Shown: positions 53,549-63,284 of the stretch, piece by piece
How the letters are laid out: each line of letters opens with the position of its first letter
Position numbering within the stretch: the stretch's first letter is position 1
Assembly: GCF_000739895.2 (NCBI RefSeq)
Contig: NZ_BBJS01000012.1
Location: 1-64,000 of the forward strand
Source of the DNA: Sphingomonas paucimobilis NBRC 13935
GTDB taxonomy: Bacteria; Pseudomonadota; Alphaproteobacteria; Sphingomonadales; Sphingomonadaceae
Direction: 5' to 3'
DNA length: 64,000 bases
Notes under the pieces: generated by a model
What the model saw: the letters and a program-made list of their open reading frames with translations, nothing else
Database searches by the model: none
What the model was told of the DNA's origin: nothing
Program-made: the position numbers and the translations under genes

Positions 53549-54769
53549 TTACTGCCAGTTGCCCATTTCGGTTTCGAGGTTCACGCGGATCGCCTCGAAG
53601 AACTGCTCGGTGGTCATCCAGGGCTGGTCCGGGCCGATCAGGATGGCGAGGTCCTTGGTCATCTGGCCGTTCTCGACGGTCTTGATGCAGACCTTCTCCA
53701 GCGTCTCGGCGAAGCGGACGACGTCGGGGGTGTTGTCGAACTTGCCGCGGTACTTCAGGCCGCCGGTCCAGGCGAAGATCGACGCGATCGGGTTGGTCGA
53801 GGTCGCCTTGCCCTGCTGATGCTGGCGATAGTGACGCGTCACGGTACCGTGCGCTGCTTCCGCCTCGATCGTCTTGCCGTCCGGGGTCATCAGGACCGAG
53901 GTCATCAGGCCCAGCGAACCGAAGCCCTGTGCGACCTGGTCCGACTGCACGTCGCCGTCATAATTCTTGCAGGCCCAGACGAACTCGCCGTGCCACTTCA
54001 GTGCCGAGGCGACCATGTCGTCGATCAGGCGGTGCTGATACTCGATGCCCGCCGCCTTGAACTGGTCGGCGAACTCGGCGTCGTAGACTTCCTGGAAGAT
54101 ATCCTTGAAGCGGCCGTCATAGGCCTTCAGGATGGTGTTCTTGGTCGACAGATAGACCGGCCAGCCGCGGCCTAGGCCATAGTTCATCGAGGCGCGTGCG
54201 AAGTCGCGGATCGATTCGTCGAGATTGTACATGCCCATGGCGACGCCCGAGCTGGGGAAGTTGAACACCTCCTCCTCGATCGTCTCGCCATTCTCGCCTT
54301 CCCACTTCATGGTCAGCTTGCCCTTGCCGGGCACCTTGAAGTCGGTCGCCTTATACTGGTCGCCGAAGGCATGACGGCCGACGACGATCGGATGGGTCCA
54401 GCCCGGGATCAGGCGGGGCACGTTCTTGATGACGATCGGCTCGCGGAACACCACGCCGCCCAGGATGTTGCGGATCGTGCCGTTGGGCGACTTCCACATC
54501 TTCTTCAGGCCGAATTCCTCGACGCGCTGCTCGTCGGGGGTGATGGTCGCGCACTTGATCGCGACGCCATACTTCTGGGTGGCGTGGGCGCTGTCGATCG
54601 TCACCTGGTCGCCGGTCGCATCGCGATTCTGGACCGACAGATCGTAATAGGCCAGCTCGATATCGAGATACGGCTTGATCAGGCGTTCGCGAATCCATTC
54701 CCAGATGATCCGGGTCATTTCGTCGCCGTCGATCTCCACGACGGGGGTATTTACCTTGATCTTCGCCAT
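53549..54769 (-). CDS. icd: NADP-dependent isocitrate dehydrogenase
   Basis: A 406-residue TCA-cycle enzyme of the eukaryote-like homodimeric type that many alphaproteobacteria have. It begins [20 protein letters not shown], contains [38 protein letters not shown], the metal-binding segment [29 protein letters not shown] and [15 protein letters not shown] 54769 matches the family start; the ORF is open far upstream. A terminator follows. It is divergent from psd. Confidence 0.97.
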   Translation of the reverse strand: MAKIKVNTPVVEIDGDEMTRIIWEWIRERLIKPYLDIELAYYDLSVQNRDATGDQVTIDSAHATQKYGVAIKCATITPDEQRVEEFGLKKMWKSPNGTIRNILGGVVFREPIVIKNVPRLIPGWTHPIVVGRHAFGDQYKATDFKVPGKGKLTMKWEGENGETIEEEVFNFPSSGVAMGMYNLDESIRDFARASMNYGLGRGWPVYLSTKNTILKAYDGRFKDIFQEVYDAEFADQFKAAGIEYQHRLIDDMVASALKWHGEFVWACKNYDGDVQSDQVAQGFGSLGLMTSVLMTPDGKTIEAEAAHGTVTRHYRQHQQGKATSTNPIASIFAWTGGLKYRGKFDNTPDVVRFAETLEKVCIKTVENGQMTKDLAILIGPDQPWMTTEQFFEAIRVNLETEMGNWQ

Positions 54770-54911
54770 ATGCGCATCCTTCAGATTAGGCTGGTTTGCC
54801 ACGCGTCTAGGGGAGGGGGCGCGGCGGATCAACCACCCCTCGGGATAGGCGAAAGGGCCGGGGCGAACCGAAAAGATTGTGCGATGGCCGGTGGACAGGT
54901 AGACAGGCCCG

Positions 54912-55634
54912 ATGCCTTCGCTTGAAAAGCCTCCCATCGCCACCACCACGGTCAAGTGGCGTTTTCCCGCCGTCCATCCTGAAGGGCGCAAATATGTGCT
55001 GATCGGGGCGGGTCTGACCCTGCTCGCCACGCTGATCACCAAGATATTGTTCTGGCCGTTCGTCGGCCTGTGCATCTGGATCGCGGCGTTCTTCCGCGAC
55101 CCCGTGCGTACCACGCCGCAGGGCGACGACCTGATCGTCGCACCCGCCGATGGGTTGGTCACCATGATCCAACGCGTGCCGATCCCGCGCGAACTGGTCG
55201 GCGAACTGGGCGAGGCGCCGCTGGTCCGCGTGTCGATCTTCATGTCGGTGTTCGACGTGCACATCAACCGCACACCGATCGCGGGCGTCATCCGTCAGGT
55301 CGTCTATATCTCGGGCAAGTTCCTGAATGCCGATCTCGACAAGGCGTCGGACGAGAATGAGCGCCAGCATTTCGTGGTCGAGGGGCGCGATGGCCGCAAG
55401 ATCGGCTTTACCCAGATTGCCGGCTTGGTCGCGCGCCGCATCGTCGGTTTCGTCAAGCCGGGCGACATGGTCGCCGCCGGTCAGCGCGTCGGCCTCATCC
55501 GCTTCGGCAGCCGCGTCGACGTCTATCTGCCCGATGACGTCACGCCGCAGGTGTGCCTGGGCCAGCGTTCGGTGGCAGGTGAGACCGTGCTTGGCCGTGT
55601 TGGCGGCAGGCCGATGACCGGCATCGCGCAATAA
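54912..55634 (+). CDS. psd: Phosphatidylserine decarboxylase proenzyme
   Basis: A 240-residue membrane-associated enzyme that makes phosphatidylethanolamine. A hydrophobic segment near the N-terminus ([20 protein letters not shown]) precedes the catalytic region with [21 protein letters not shown] and the self-cleavage site [11 protein letters not shown], where the Gly-Ser bond is cut to make the pyruvoyl cofactor. The length fits the short class of this family. It forms a pathway pair with pssA, which starts 3 bases downstream. Confidence 0.95.
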   Translation: MPSLEKPPIATTTVKWRFPAVHPEGRKYVLIGAGLTLLATLITKILFWPFVGLCIWIAAFFRDPVRTTPQGDDLIVAPADGLVTMIQRVPIPRELVGELGEAPLVRVSIFMSVFDVHINRTPIAGVIRQVVYISGKFLNADLDKASDENERQHFVVEGRDGRKIGFTQIAGLVARRIVGFVKPGDMVAAGQRVGLIRFGSRVDVYLPDDVTPQVCLGQRSVAGETVLGRVGGRPMTGIAQ

Positions 55635-55637
55635 TCC

Positions 55638-56450
55638 ATGGCGATTTCTCCCCGTTTCGCGCGTCGCGGTCCGCCGCGTGGTTTGCCCCTCCGGGCGATC
55701 GCCCCCAATGCGGTGACGGCGCTCGCGCTATGTTCCGGTCTGACGGGCGTGAAGTTCGCCATCGCCCAGTCCTGGGAAGCGGCTGTCACCATGATCATGG
55801 TGGCGGCGGTGCTCGATGGGCTGGACGGGCGGATCGCGCGCTTGCTGCGGGGGGAGAGCCGTTTCGGGGCGGAGCTGGATTCGCTCTCGGACGCCATTTC
55901 CTTTGGCGTCGCGCCGGCGTTGATCCTGTATCTCTGGTCGCTATGGACCTTGCCGCGCATCGGCTGGATCGCGGCCCTATTGCTCGCGGTATTCTGCGCG
56001 CTTCGCCTTGCGCGGTTCAATTCGCAATTGGATGTCGTTGATCAGCCCCGCAAGACGGCCGGCTACTTCACCGGTATTCCCGCGCCGGCGGGTGCAGGCT
56101 TGTCGATGCTGCCGCTCTATCTCTGGTTCTGGACCGGCGAGCCGTTTTTCGCTTCGCCACTGCTCGTCGCGCCTTGGGTGACGCTGATCGCGCTGCTCAT
56201 GGTGTCGAGCGTGGCAACTTTTTCATGGACCTCATTCCGCCTCCGTCGCAACGTCCGGTTCGAGGTCTTGGCGATCATCGTACTAGTAGGGGCCGCGCTG
56301 CTGTCAGCCCCTTGGCATGCCTTAACGGCGCTTTCGCTGGCCTATTTGGGCAGCATCCCGTTCAGCATGATCGCCTATGGTCGGGTCAAGCGGCTGCGCG
56401 GCGGCGCCACGCCATCGCGGGGGCTGGCGAGCCCGCCGCCCAGCGCCTGA
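55638..56450 (+). CDS. pssA: CDP-diacylglycerol-serine O-phosphatidyltransferase
   Basis: A 270-residue inner-membrane enzyme that makes phosphatidylserine, the substrate of the enzyme encoded by psd. The CDP-alcohol phosphatidyltransferase signature is complete: DGLDGRIARLLRGESRFGAE followed by LDSLSDAISFG (the DGxxARx8Gx3Dx3D pattern). About eight hydrophobic segments are visible. Its 3' end overlaps the tail of a small minus-strand gene by 65 bases. Confidence 0.96.
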   Translation: MAISPRFARRGPPRGLPLRAIAPNAVTALALCSGLTGVKFAIAQSWEAAVTMIMVAAVLDGLDGRIARLLRGESRFGAELDSLSDAISFGVAPALILYLWSLWTLPRIGWIAALLLAVFCALRLARFNSQLDVVDQPRKTAGYFTGIPAPAGAGLSMLPLYLWFWTGEPFFASPLLVAPWVTLIALLMVSSVATFSWTSFRLRRNVRFEVLAIIVLVGAALLSAPWHALTALSLAYLGSIPFSMIAYGRVKRLRGGATPSRGLASPPPSA

Positions 56451-56625
56451 CGGCGATACGACGCTCGGCTACGACCAACGTAGCCAAGGGGGTAAAGGCT
56501 GGCTCCACATGGCCGGTGGCCAAGTGAAGGATGCGGCGCCACTGAGGGGCGATCATCATCGCGATGGTGGCGATGGCGGCGACCAAGGCGCCCGTGAAAA
56601 TCAGAACACTCACCACGATCATCAT
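56386..56625 (-). CDS. Small single-pass membrane protein of unknown function
   Basis: A 79-residue protein starting MMIVVSVLIFTGALVAAIAT, a strong membrane helix of about 25 residues, followed by APQWRRIL and a basic, Arg-rich tail (WAAGSPAPAMAWRRRAAA). AGGAGG lies 8 bases before the start, which decides 56625 over the upstream frame to 56712. The 3' end overlaps pssA in antisense. No family was recognised. A LexA-like box lies about 180 bases upstream. By size and topology it resembles SOS-induced small division inhibitors, but no sequence similarity was seen. Confidence 0.6.
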   Translation of the reverse strand: MMIVVSVLIFTGALVAAIATIAMMIAPQWRRILHLATGHVEPAFTPLATLVVAERRIAVRRWAAGSPAPAMAWRRRAAA

Positions 56626-56993
56626 GATGTCTGCCTCCTGCCTTACCATATAGTCCGGCATATTAACCGGGCTGTAACCATTGGAATTTTTGATCAGTTC
56701 CGTCGCTATCACCGCAACAACAGGATGAGTCGTGCCAACGCAGCGACGTTGCGTTGGCGATTCACCGCTATCAAGTCATGTTCCCTCTTGCGATCATCTT
56801 ATGTTCCACCCTTGTTCCTGAGTCAATGGGGCTTAGAACAAAAGTGAACGGGTGTTCGCGCTTGCATTCCCATCCGTCGTTCGCTAAGGGCGCGCTCCTC
56901 AACACCGCATGGGAAGCATCATATTTCGGTGCGCATGGGCTTTGCCCGCCGCGTCATCCGCTTCCCAGAGGCATAACCGGAAGGAATTAGATT
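56626..56993. other. Regulatory gap between the small membrane-protein gene and rpsB
   Basis: About 370 bases with promoters for both genes. On the minus strand TTACAG and ACTATA are spaced by 17 bases just upstream of the small gene. It holds the LexA-like box at 56803-56817 and a GGGC/GCCC hairpin (56938-56948) in the rpsB leader. No S2-autoregulatory RNA motif was recognised. Confidence 0.5.
56803..56817 (+). promoter_or_regulatory. LexA-like box (alphaproteobacterial type)
   Basis: GTTCCACCCTTGTTC fits the alphaproteobacterial LexA consensus GTTC-N7-GTTC exactly. A second related sequence, GAACAAAAGTGAAC, lies at 56835-56848 but has a 6-base spacer. Neighbouring genes are a small membrane protein (minus) and rpsB (plus). 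Confidence 0.45.
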
Positions 56994-57803
56994 ATGGCGG
57001 CACCCGTCGTCACCATGCAGCAGCTGGTCGAAACCGGCGCGCACTTCGGCCACCAGACCCACCGCTGGAACCCGAAGATGAAGCCCTACATCTTCGGCGA
57101 TCGCAACGGCGTCCATATCCTTGACCTGTCGCAGACCGTGCCGCTCTTCGCGCGCGCTCTGGAGTTCATCAGCTCGACCGTCGCGGGCGGTGGCAAGGTT
57201 CTGTTCGTCGGCACCAAGCGCCAGGCGCAGGAGCCGGTCGCCGAGGCCGCGCGTCGTGCGGGCCAGCATTTCGTCAATCACCGCTGGCTGGGCGGCATGC
57301 TCACCAACTGGAAGACGATCTCGAACTCGATCAAGCGCCTCAAGACGCTCGAAGAGCAGCTCTCGGGCGACACGCACGGCCTGACCAAGAAGGAAGTGCT
57401 GAACCTGACCCGCGAGCGCGATAAGCTCGAGCTGTCGCTGGGCGGCATCCGCGACATGGGCGGCGTGCCCGACGTGATGTTCGTGATCGACGCCAACAAG
57501 GAAGAGCTGGCGATCAAGGAAGCCAACACCCTGGGCATCCCCGTCGTCGCGATCCTCGATTCGAACGTTTCGCCCGACGGCATCGCTTTCCCGGTTCCGG
57601 CGAATGACGACGCCAGCCGCGCGATCCGCCTGTATTGCGAAGCCGTGGCGATCGCCGCGACCCGTGGCAACAACGAGCAGCAGCGCCGCAGCGGCGCGGA
57701 TTTCGGCGCGATGGCCGAGCCGCCCGTGGAGGAAGCGCTGACCGTCGCTCCGACCGAAACCGCCGAACAGGCCGTCGAGGCCGAGCGCCAGATCGACGCC
57801 TAA
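56994..57803 (+). CDS. rpsB: 30S ribosomal protein S2
   Basis: A 269-residue ribosomal protein beginning [20 protein letters not shown], with the conserved [19 protein letters not shown] and [10 protein letters not shown] segments. The C-terminal 40 residues (after [13 protein letters not shown]) are an acidic extension not needed for folding and common in sphingomonads. GGAAGGAA lies before the start. It begins the rpsB-tsf-pyrH-frr-uppS-cdsA-dxr-rseP block. Confidence 0.98.
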   Translation: MAAPVVTMQQLVETGAHFGHQTHRWNPKMKPYIFGDRNGVHILDLSQTVPLFARALEFISSTVAGGGKVLFVGTKRQAQEPVAEAARRAGQHFVNHRWLGGMLTNWKTISNSIKRLKTLEEQLSGDTHGLTKKEVLNLTRERDKLELSLGGIRDMGGVPDVMFVIDANKEELAIKEANTLGIPVVAILDSNVSPDGIAFPVPANDDASRAIRLYCEAVAIAATRGNNEQQRRSGADFGAMAEPPVEEALTVAPTETAEQAVEAERQIDA

Positions 57804-57815
57804 TCGCGTGACAAG

Positions 57816-57836
57816 GCCCCGCGGTGCGGGCGGGGC
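57816..57836 (+). other. GC-rich hairpin after rpsB
   Basis: GCCCCGC and GCGGGGC form a 7-bp stem with a 7-base loop just past the rpsB stop. No T-run follows, so it may attenuate or stabilise the transcript rather than end it. Confidence 0.45.
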
Positions 57837-57900
57837 GATCATCGACCGGGCGGGGCAACCTTTCGGTCGGTGACATCGGCTTGACATGCAAGCCGTGCTA

Positions 57901-57926
57901 AGGGCCGCCTCCGATGGGGCGGCCCT
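57901..57926 (+). other. Hairpin in the tsf leader
   Basis: AGGGCCGCC and GGCGGCCCT form a perfect 9-bp stem with an 8-base loop, 36 bases upstream of tsf. It could be an attenuator or an mRNA-processing site between rpsB and tsf. Confidence 0.5.
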
Positions 57927-57962
57927 ACCCGCATCCCCCTTTTCAGACAGAGGATTGAGACA

Positions 57963-58898
57963 ATGGCCGATATCACCGCAGCGATGGTCAAGGACCTGCG
58001 CGAAAAGAGCGGCGCGGGCATGATGGACTGCAAGAAGGCGCTGGCCGAGGCGAATGGCGACATGGACGCCGCGCTGGACTGGCTGCGCACCAAGGGCCTG
58101 GCGGCCGCGCAGAAGAAGTCGAGCCGTACCGCCGCCGAGGGTCTGGTCGGCGTCGCCACCAGCGGCACCGTCGGTGCCGCCGTCGAAGTGAACTCGGAAA
58201 CCGACTTCGTCGCCAAGAACGACCAGTTCCAGGCGTTCGTGAAGGACGTGACCGCGATCGCGCTGAAGACCAGCGACGACATCGAGGCGCTGAAGAACGA
58301 AGCGATGCCGCAGGGCGGCACCGTCGCCGAAGTGCTGACCAACAACGTCGCGACGATCGGTGAGAACCAGTCGCTGCGTCGCGCCAAGCGCCTCGCAGTG
58401 TCGAAGGGCGCGGTCGTGTCCTACGTCCACAACCAGCAGGCACCGGGCCTGGGCAAGATCGGCGTGCTGGTCGCGCTGGAGTCGGAAGCCGCCGACGAGA
58501 CGCTGCAGTCGCTCGGCCGTCAGCTGGCGATGCACATCGCCGCTGCCTTCCCCAAGGCGCTGAACGAGGAAGACCTGGACGAGGCCGAGATCGAGCGTGA
58601 GCGCGCGATCGCGACCGAAAAGGCCGCCGAGTCGGGCAAGCCTGCCGATATCATCGCCAAGATGGTCGAAGGCTCGATCGCCAAGTACCGCAAGGAGCAC
58701 GCGCTGGTCAGCCAGCTGTTCGTGATCGACGGCAAGACCAAGATCAGCGACGTTGTGGCGAAGGCCGGCAAGGACGCCGGTGCCGAAATCAAGCTGGTGG
58801 ACTATGTCCGCTTCCAGCTGGGCGAAGGCATTGAGAAGGAAGCGTCGGACTTCGCAGCAGAAGTGGCCGCGGCTTCGGGCGTTCCGCAGAAGGCGTAA
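57963..58898 (+). CDS. tsf: Elongation factor Ts
   Basis: A 311-residue guanine-nucleotide exchange factor for EF-Tu. It begins [20 protein letters not shown], then [20 protein letters not shown], and has the core motif [12 protein letters not shown]. Full length. It follows rpsB in the usual order; the 159-base gap has hairpins that may set the ratio of the two products. A terminator-like hairpin follows. Confidence 0.98.
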   Translation: MADITAAMVKDLREKSGAGMMDCKKALAEANGDMDAALDWLRTKGLAAAQKKSSRTAAEGLVGVATSGTVGAAVEVNSETDFVAKNDQFQAFVKDVTAIALKTSDDIEALKNEAMPQGGTVAEVLTNNVATIGENQSLRRAKRLAVSKGAVVSYVHNQQAPGLGKIGVLVALESEAADETLQSLGRQLAMHIAAAFPKALNEEDLDEAEIERERAIATEKAAESGKPADIIAKMVEGSIAKYRKEHALVSQLFVIDGKTKISDVVAKAGKDAGAEIKLVDYVRFQLGEGIEKEASDFAAEVAAASGVPQKA

Positions 58899-58936
58899 TT
58901 CCTGCGTCGTCCCGTGATGGGACGATGAGGCTAGGG

Positions 58937-58967
58937 GAGCGGCTGCCGGAAGGTGGCCGCTCTCTTT
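58937..58967 (+). terminator. Probable terminator after tsf
   Basis: GAGCGGC and GCCGCTC form a 7-bp stem with a 12-base loop, followed by TCTTT. It is 39 bases after the tsf stop. Confidence 0.6.
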
Positions 58968-59028
58968 GCATATAGGGGGCGGTGATCTCCCCACGCTGGG
59001 TTTGAACGGGGCGGGCTCTCCCATCCTC

Positions 59029-59105
59029 CGTTCACCCTGAGCGAAGTCGAAGGGCACGCGATGAACGGAGTCCCATGGGCTTCGACTTCGCTCAGCCTGA
59101 ATGGG
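59029..59105. repeat. Interspersed inverted repeat (REP-like, copy 2)
   Basis: The arms CGTTCACCCTGAGCGAAGTC (then GAAGGG, to 59054) and CTTCGACTTCGCTCAGCCTG (then AATGGG, to 59105) pair with a few mismatches over a 25-base loop. It is the same family as the repeat at 53386-53481. Confidence 0.82.
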
Positions 59106-59249
59106 GGCAGGGGAGTTTGAAATGCCAAGTCGTTTTCGTGAGACACTGCGCCCCCACGAAATTCCCCGCAACCCGCCGCTCTACGGTTGCCCGCTGCCCG
59201 GACGCCGCCTAAGGTCCGCGCCACTTTCATGACCAAGATCCGAGAAACG

Positions 59250-59975
59250 ATGACCACCCCGCCCTTCAAACGTATCCTCCTCAAATTGTCGGGCGAGGTC
59301 CTGATGGGCGAGGGGGGCTTGGCCATCTCGCCGGAGATCACCGCGCGCGTCGCGCAGGAGATCGCCGACGTGCGCGCCAAGGGCTATGAGCTGTGCGTCG
59401 TCGTCGGTGGCGGCAACATCTTCCGCGGCCTGTCGGCAGCGGCCAAGGGCATCGAGCGGGCCACCGCCGATTATATGGGCATGCTCGCGACCGTGATGAA
59501 CGCGCTGGCCGTCCAGAACGCGTTGGAGCAGATCGGCGTCGACACCCGCGTTCAGTCTGCCATCCCGATGTCGAGCGTCTGTGAGCCCTTCATCCGCCGC
59601 CGTGCCGAACGGCATCTGGAAAAGGGCCGCGTGGTGATCTTCGCCGCCGGGGTCGGCTCGCCCTTCTTCACCACCGATAGCGGTGCCGCGCTGCGTGCCG
59701 CGGAGATGAAGTGCGATGCGCTGTTCAAGGGCACCAGCGTCGACGGCGTCTATGATGCCGACCCGAAGAAGGTGCCGACCGCGACCCGTTACGAGACCGT
59801 CAGCTATTCCAAGGTCCTGTCCGATGACCTGAAGGTCATGGACGCCTCGGCCATCGCGCTGTGCCGCGACAACAATATCCCGATCGTCGTCTTCAATATC
59901 CGCGAACATGGCAATTTCGGTGCCGTGCTGGCCGGCGAAGGCGTGTCGACGATCGTCCAGAACCAAGGAGCGTAA
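59250..59975 (+). CDS. pyrH: UMP kinase
   Basis: A 241-residue amino-acid-kinase-fold enzyme that makes UDP from UMP for pyrimidine synthesis. It begins [20 protein letters not shown], has [11 protein letters not shown] and the [14 protein letters not shown] metal/UMP site. ATG 59250 gives the family N-terminus; ATG 59229 adds 7 residues and is possible. frr follows 3 bases later. Confidence 0.97.
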   Translation: MTTPPFKRILLKLSGEVLMGEGGLAISPEITARVAQEIADVRAKGYELCVVVGGGNIFRGLSAAAKGIERATADYMGMLATVMNALAVQNALEQIGVDTRVQSAIPMSSVCEPFIRRRAERHLEKGRVVIFAAGVGSPFFTTDSGAALRAAEMKCDALFKGTSVDGVYDADPKKVPTATRYETVSYSKVLSDDLKVMDASAIALCRDNNIPIVVFNIREHGNFGAVLAGEGVSTIVQNQGA

Positions 59976-59978
59976 ACC

Positions 59979-60536
59979 ATGGCCGCGTATGACAAGTCCG
60001 ATCTCGAACGCCGCATGCAGGGCGCGGTCGAATCGCTGAAGCATGATCTGAACGGCCTGCGCACGGGTCGCGCATCGACCGCGTTGCTCGATCCGGTCAC
60101 CGTCGAAGTTTACGGCAGCCACATGCCGCTGAACCAGGTCGCGACCGTCTCCGCGCCCGAGCCGCGCATGCTCTCGGTGCAGGTGTGGGACAAGTCGAAC
60201 GTGTCGTCGGTCGAAAAGGCGATCCGCTCGGCGGGTCTGGGCCTGAACCCGATCAATGACGGCCAGACGCTGCGCCTGCCGATCCCCGACCTGACCGAGG
60301 AGCGCCGCAAGGAGCTTGCCAAGCTCGCGAACAAGTATGCCGAGAGCGCGCGCATCGCGGTGCGCAATGTGCGCCGCGACGGCATGGATAGCCTGAAGAC
60401 CGACGAGAAGAAGGGTGTGTTCGGCGAGGACGAGCGCAAGCGTCACGAGACCGAGGTGCAGAAGCTGACCGACGCGACCATCGCTGAGCTGGACGCTGCG
60501 GCCGCGGCCAAGGAAAAGGAAATCCTGGGCAAGTGA
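59979..60536 (+). CDS. frr: Ribosome recycling factor
   Basis: A 185-residue two-domain protein that splits post-termination ribosomes with EF-G. It shows [40 protein letters not shown] and the C-terminal helix with [13 protein letters not shown]. Its stop overlaps the uppS GTG start. Confidence 0.98.
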   Translation: MAAYDKSDLERRMQGAVESLKHDLNGLRTGRASTALLDPVTVEVYGSHMPLNQVATVSAPEPRMLSVQVWDKSNVSSVEKAIRSAGLGLNPINDGQTLRLPIPDLTEERRKELAKLANKYAESARIAVRNVRRDGMDSLKTDEKKGVFGEDERKRHETEVQKLTDATIAELDAAAAAKEKEILGK

Positions 60537-61294
60537 GTCCTCCGGCCGCCTCGGCCCAGACGGCTCTGGGGTCGCTGGTGGCCGTGCCCGATACGGGTGC
60601 GGTCCCGCGTCACGTCGCGATCATCATGGACGGCAATGGCCGCTGGGCCAAACGCCGTCTGCTGCCCCGCTTCGCCGGTCACAAGGCCGGTGTCGACGCC
60701 GTGCGCCGTATCGCGCGCGCGGCACGGGCGATGGGGATCGAGGCGCTGACGCTCTATGCCTTCTCTTCGGAGAATTGGCGGCGGCCCGAGACCGAGATCA
60801 GCGACCTGATGGGCCTGTTGCGCATCTTCCTGCGCAAGGACCTGGCCGAGCTGGTATCGGACAATGTCCGGCTGCGGGTGATCGGCGATTATCGCCGCTT
60901 CCCGGCCGATCTGGTCGCGATGATCGACGACGCGATCGCGCGGACCTCGGCGAATACCGGTCCCATCCTCGCGATCGCGCTGAATTATGGAGCCCAGGCC
61001 GAACTGGTCGAGGCGGCCAAGCGGCTGGCGCTCAAGGTCGCGGCCGGCGAAATGGATGCCGAGGCGATCACCCCGGACGCGATCGAAGGTGAGCTGCAGA
61101 CGAACGGCCTGCCGCCGCTGGACCTCGTCATCCGCACGTCGGGGGAACAGCGTCTGTCCAATTTCCTGTTGTGGCAGGCGGCCTATGCCGAATTGCTGTT
61201 CGTCGACACGCTCTGGCCCGATTTCGACGATGCGGCGTTGGTCGATGCGGTGGCGGAGTTCGGCCGACGACATAGGCGTTTCGGCGGCCTGTGA
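60533..61294 (+). CDS. uppS: Isoprenyl transferase (undecaprenyl diphosphate synthase)
   Basis: A 253-residue cis-prenyltransferase making the C55 lipid carrier for peptidoglycan. Motifs: [30 protein letters not shown], and [20 protein letters not shown]. The start is GTG 60533, 4 bases inside frr, so translation is coupled. The N-terminal 20 residues before the catalytic core are Ala/Pro-rich and less conserved. Confidence 0.96.
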   Translation: MSPPAASAQTALGSLVAVPDTGAVPRHVAIIMDGNGRWAKRRLLPRFAGHKAGVDAVRRIARAARAMGIEALTLYAFSSENWRRPETEISDLMGLLRIFLRKDLAELVSDNVRLRVIGDYRRFPADLVAMIDDAIARTSANTGPILAIALNYGAQAELVEAAKRLALKVAAGEMDAEAITPDAIEGELQTNGLPPLDLVIRTSGEQRLSNFLLWQAAYAELLFVDTLWPDFDDAALVDAVAEFGRRHRRFGGL

Positions 61295-62127
61295 CCGAAT
61301 CCCAATCTGATCCTGCCGGTGCGCCTGTCGAGCCGCCGGCAAAGCCCCCCGCCTCCGGCATGTCCAACCTGACCAAGCGGGTCTTGGCGAGCATTGTGAT
61401 GATCGCGGTGGCCAGCCTGTGTCTGGCGCTCGGCGATCTGGCCTTCTGGCTGCTCGCGGTGGTCGTCGCGCTGTTCATGATGGCCGAATGGTCCGACCTG
61501 CTGAAGGTGGATCGTTCGCGCAAACGGCTGGCGCAGTTCACCCTGTCGGTACCTCTGGCGATCATGGCCCCCGGCCTGGCCGCCGGGCCGGGCTTCTTCG
61601 CGCTGGGCCTGATCGCGGCATCGTTCTTCTTTCTGACCATCATCTCGCGGCGGCCCGAATATGGCGCCGGTGCCCTCTATGTCGGTCTGCCCGTCCTGTC
61701 GCTGCTCGCTATTCGGCTGCACGAGGATGGGCTGGCATTGTCGCTCTGGGCGATGGCGTTGGTTTGGGCCTGTGACAGCGGCGCGTTCTTCGTTGGGCGG
61801 CAATTTGGCGGGCCCAAGCTCGCTCCCACGATCAGTCCGGCCAAGACCTGGTCCGGCCTGATCGGCGGCGTGGCGGCCGCGACCTTGCTCGCCATGGCGA
61901 TGCGCTGGGCGCATGGTCTGCCGCTGCATCTGGTCGTGGCGACGCCGTTCCTGGCGGTATTGGCGCAGGGCGGCGATCTGTTCGAAAGCGCCCTCAAGCG
62001 GCGCGCCGGGGTCAAGGACAGCGGCAACGTCCTGCCCGGCCATGGCGGCGTGATGGACCGGCTGGACGGCATCGTGCCAGTCGCGCCGGTTGCCGCGCTT
62101 TTGATCTTCCTGCCGGACCTGTTCTGA
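61291..62127 (+). CDS. cdsA: Phosphatidate cytidylyltransferase
   Basis: A 278-residue polytopic membrane enzyme that makes CDP-diacylglycerol, the substrate of PssA. The family signature is visible at the C-terminus: KRRAGVKDSGNVLPGHGGVM, then DRLDGIVPVAP. GTG 61291 overlaps the uppS stop by 4 bases. The first 22 residues are Pro-rich and probably cytoplasmic. Confidence 0.96.
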   Translation: MTESQSDPAGAPVEPPAKPPASGMSNLTKRVLASIVMIAVASLCLALGDLAFWLLAVVVALFMMAEWSDLLKVDRSRKRLAQFTLSVPLAIMAPGLAAGPGFFALGLIAASFFFLTIISRRPEYGAGALYVGLPVLSLLAIRLHEDGLALSLWAMALVWACDSGAFFVGRQFGGPKLAPTISPAKTWSGLIGGVAAATLLAMAMRWAHGLPLHLVVATPFLAVLAQGGDLFESALKRRAGVKDSGNVLPGHGGVMDRLDGIVPVAPVAALLIFLPDLF

Positions 62128-63284
62128 TGCGTAGCGTGACGATCCTGGGTGCTACCGGCTCGGTCGGCACCTCGACCCTGGATTTGGTCGAGCGCGAGCC
62201 GGACCGTTACTATGTCCGCGCACTGACCGCCAATTGCGACGTTGCCAAGCTGGCGGCGGCGGCGAGACGCACCAATGCCGAATTGGCGGTGGTGGCCGAT
62301 GAAAGCTGTCTCCCAGACCTGCGTGAGGCCTTGGCCGGTACCGAGACCGGTGTGGCGGGTGGCCGCGCGGCGGTGATCGAGGCGGCGGCGATGCCGGTCG
62401 ACTGGACCATGGGCGCGATCGTCGGTTGCGCGGGCCTCGAACCCGCCATGGCCGCGATCGCCAATGGCGGCACGGTGGTGCTGGCCAATAAGGAGCCCTT
62501 GGTCTCGGCAGGCGAGGTGGTGCTGGCTGCCGCGGCCCAGGCGGGCGCGACGCTGCTCCCGGCCGACAGCGAGCATAACGCCATTTATCAGTGCTTCGAC
62601 TTCGCACGGCCCGAGCGGGTCCGCCGGATCGTGCTGACCGCCAGCGGTGGGCCGTTCCGGGAATGGTCGACAGAGGACATGCGCCGCGTCACGCCGGAGC
62701 AGGCGGTGGCGCATCCGAACTGGTCGATGGGCGCTAAGATCTCGGTCGACTCCGCGACGATGATGAACAAGGGGCTGGAACTGATCGAGGCCGCGCGGCT
62801 GTTCCCGGTCCCCTCCGATCGAATCGAGATCGTGCTGCATCCGCAATCGGTCATCCATTCGGCGGTCGATTATGTCGATGGCTCGATGCTGGCGCAGCTC
62901 GGGCCGTCGGACATGCGGGTGCCGATCGCGCATTGCCTGGCCTGGCCGGACCGGATGCCGACGCCGATGGCTCCGCTCGACCTCGTCGCGCTAGGAAGGA
63001 TGGACTTTGATGCGCCCGATCCGGTGCGCTTCCCGGCCCTTCGACTCGCTCGGGCCGCGCTGGAAGCGGGCGGAGCAGCGCCGGCCATTCTGAACGCCGC
63101 CAATGAAGTCGCCGTGGCGGCTTTTCTTGCGCGTCGTATCGGCTTCCTCGAAATTGCCGCAATCGTCGAGGATGTTCTCCATCGCTACGACCCGGCCCCG
63201 CCGGAAACGCTGGACGCGGTGATCGCGATCGATGCGGAGGCGAGGGTCTTGGCGGGTGAGCGCGTAGAGGATTGCATCGTTTGA
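62127..63284 (+). CDS. dxr: 1-deoxy-D-xylulose-5-phosphate reductoisomerase
   Basis: A 385-residue NADPH-dependent enzyme of the MEP isoprenoid pathway. It begins SVTILGATGSVGTSTLDLV (nucleotide-binding), has ALVSANKEPL-type LANKEPLVSAGE, LLPADSEHNAIYQC (metal ligands) and LTASGGPFREW. The start shares one base with the cdsA stop (TGATG). It supplies isoprenoid precursors for UppS, encoded upstream. Confidence 0.97.
   Translation: MRSVTILGATGSVGTSTLDLVEREPDRYYVRALTANCDVAKLAAAARRTNAELAVVADESCLPDLREALAGTETGVAGGRAAVIEAAAMPVDWTMGAIVGCAGLEPAMAAIANGGTVVLANKEPLVSAGEVVLAAAAQAGATLLPADSEHNAIYQCFDFARPERVRRIVLTASGGPFREWSTEDMRRVTPEQAVAHPNWSMGAKISVDSATMMNKGLELIEAARLFPVPSDRIEIVLHPQSVIHSAVDYVDGSMLAQLGPSDMRVPIAHCLAWPDRMPTPMAPLDLVALGRMDFDAPDPVRFPALRLARAALEAGGAAPAILNAANEVAVAAFLARRIGFLEIAAIVEDVLHRYDPAPPETLDAVIAIDAEARVLAGERVEDCIV

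Larger units (their letters stand above)
58899..59249. other. Intergenic stretch between tsf and pyrH
   Basis: About 350 bases with the tsf terminator, an interspersed inverted repeat (59029-59105) and presumably the promoter of pyrH. No further gene was seen. Confidence 0.6.

Noticed and set aside
56835..56848. GAACAAAAGTGAAC as a second LexA box
   Set aside because: The spacer is 6 bases, not the 7 of the alphaproteobacterial consensus, so it is mentioned only as a neighbour of the better site.
57881..57910. A TTGACA hexamer upstream of tsf as a promoter
   Set aside because: No -10-like hexamer was found at a 16- to 18-base spacing.
56919..59171. A 750-codon minus-strand open frame opposite rpsB and tsf
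   Set aside because: It is the shadow of two essential genes and an intergenic repeat.
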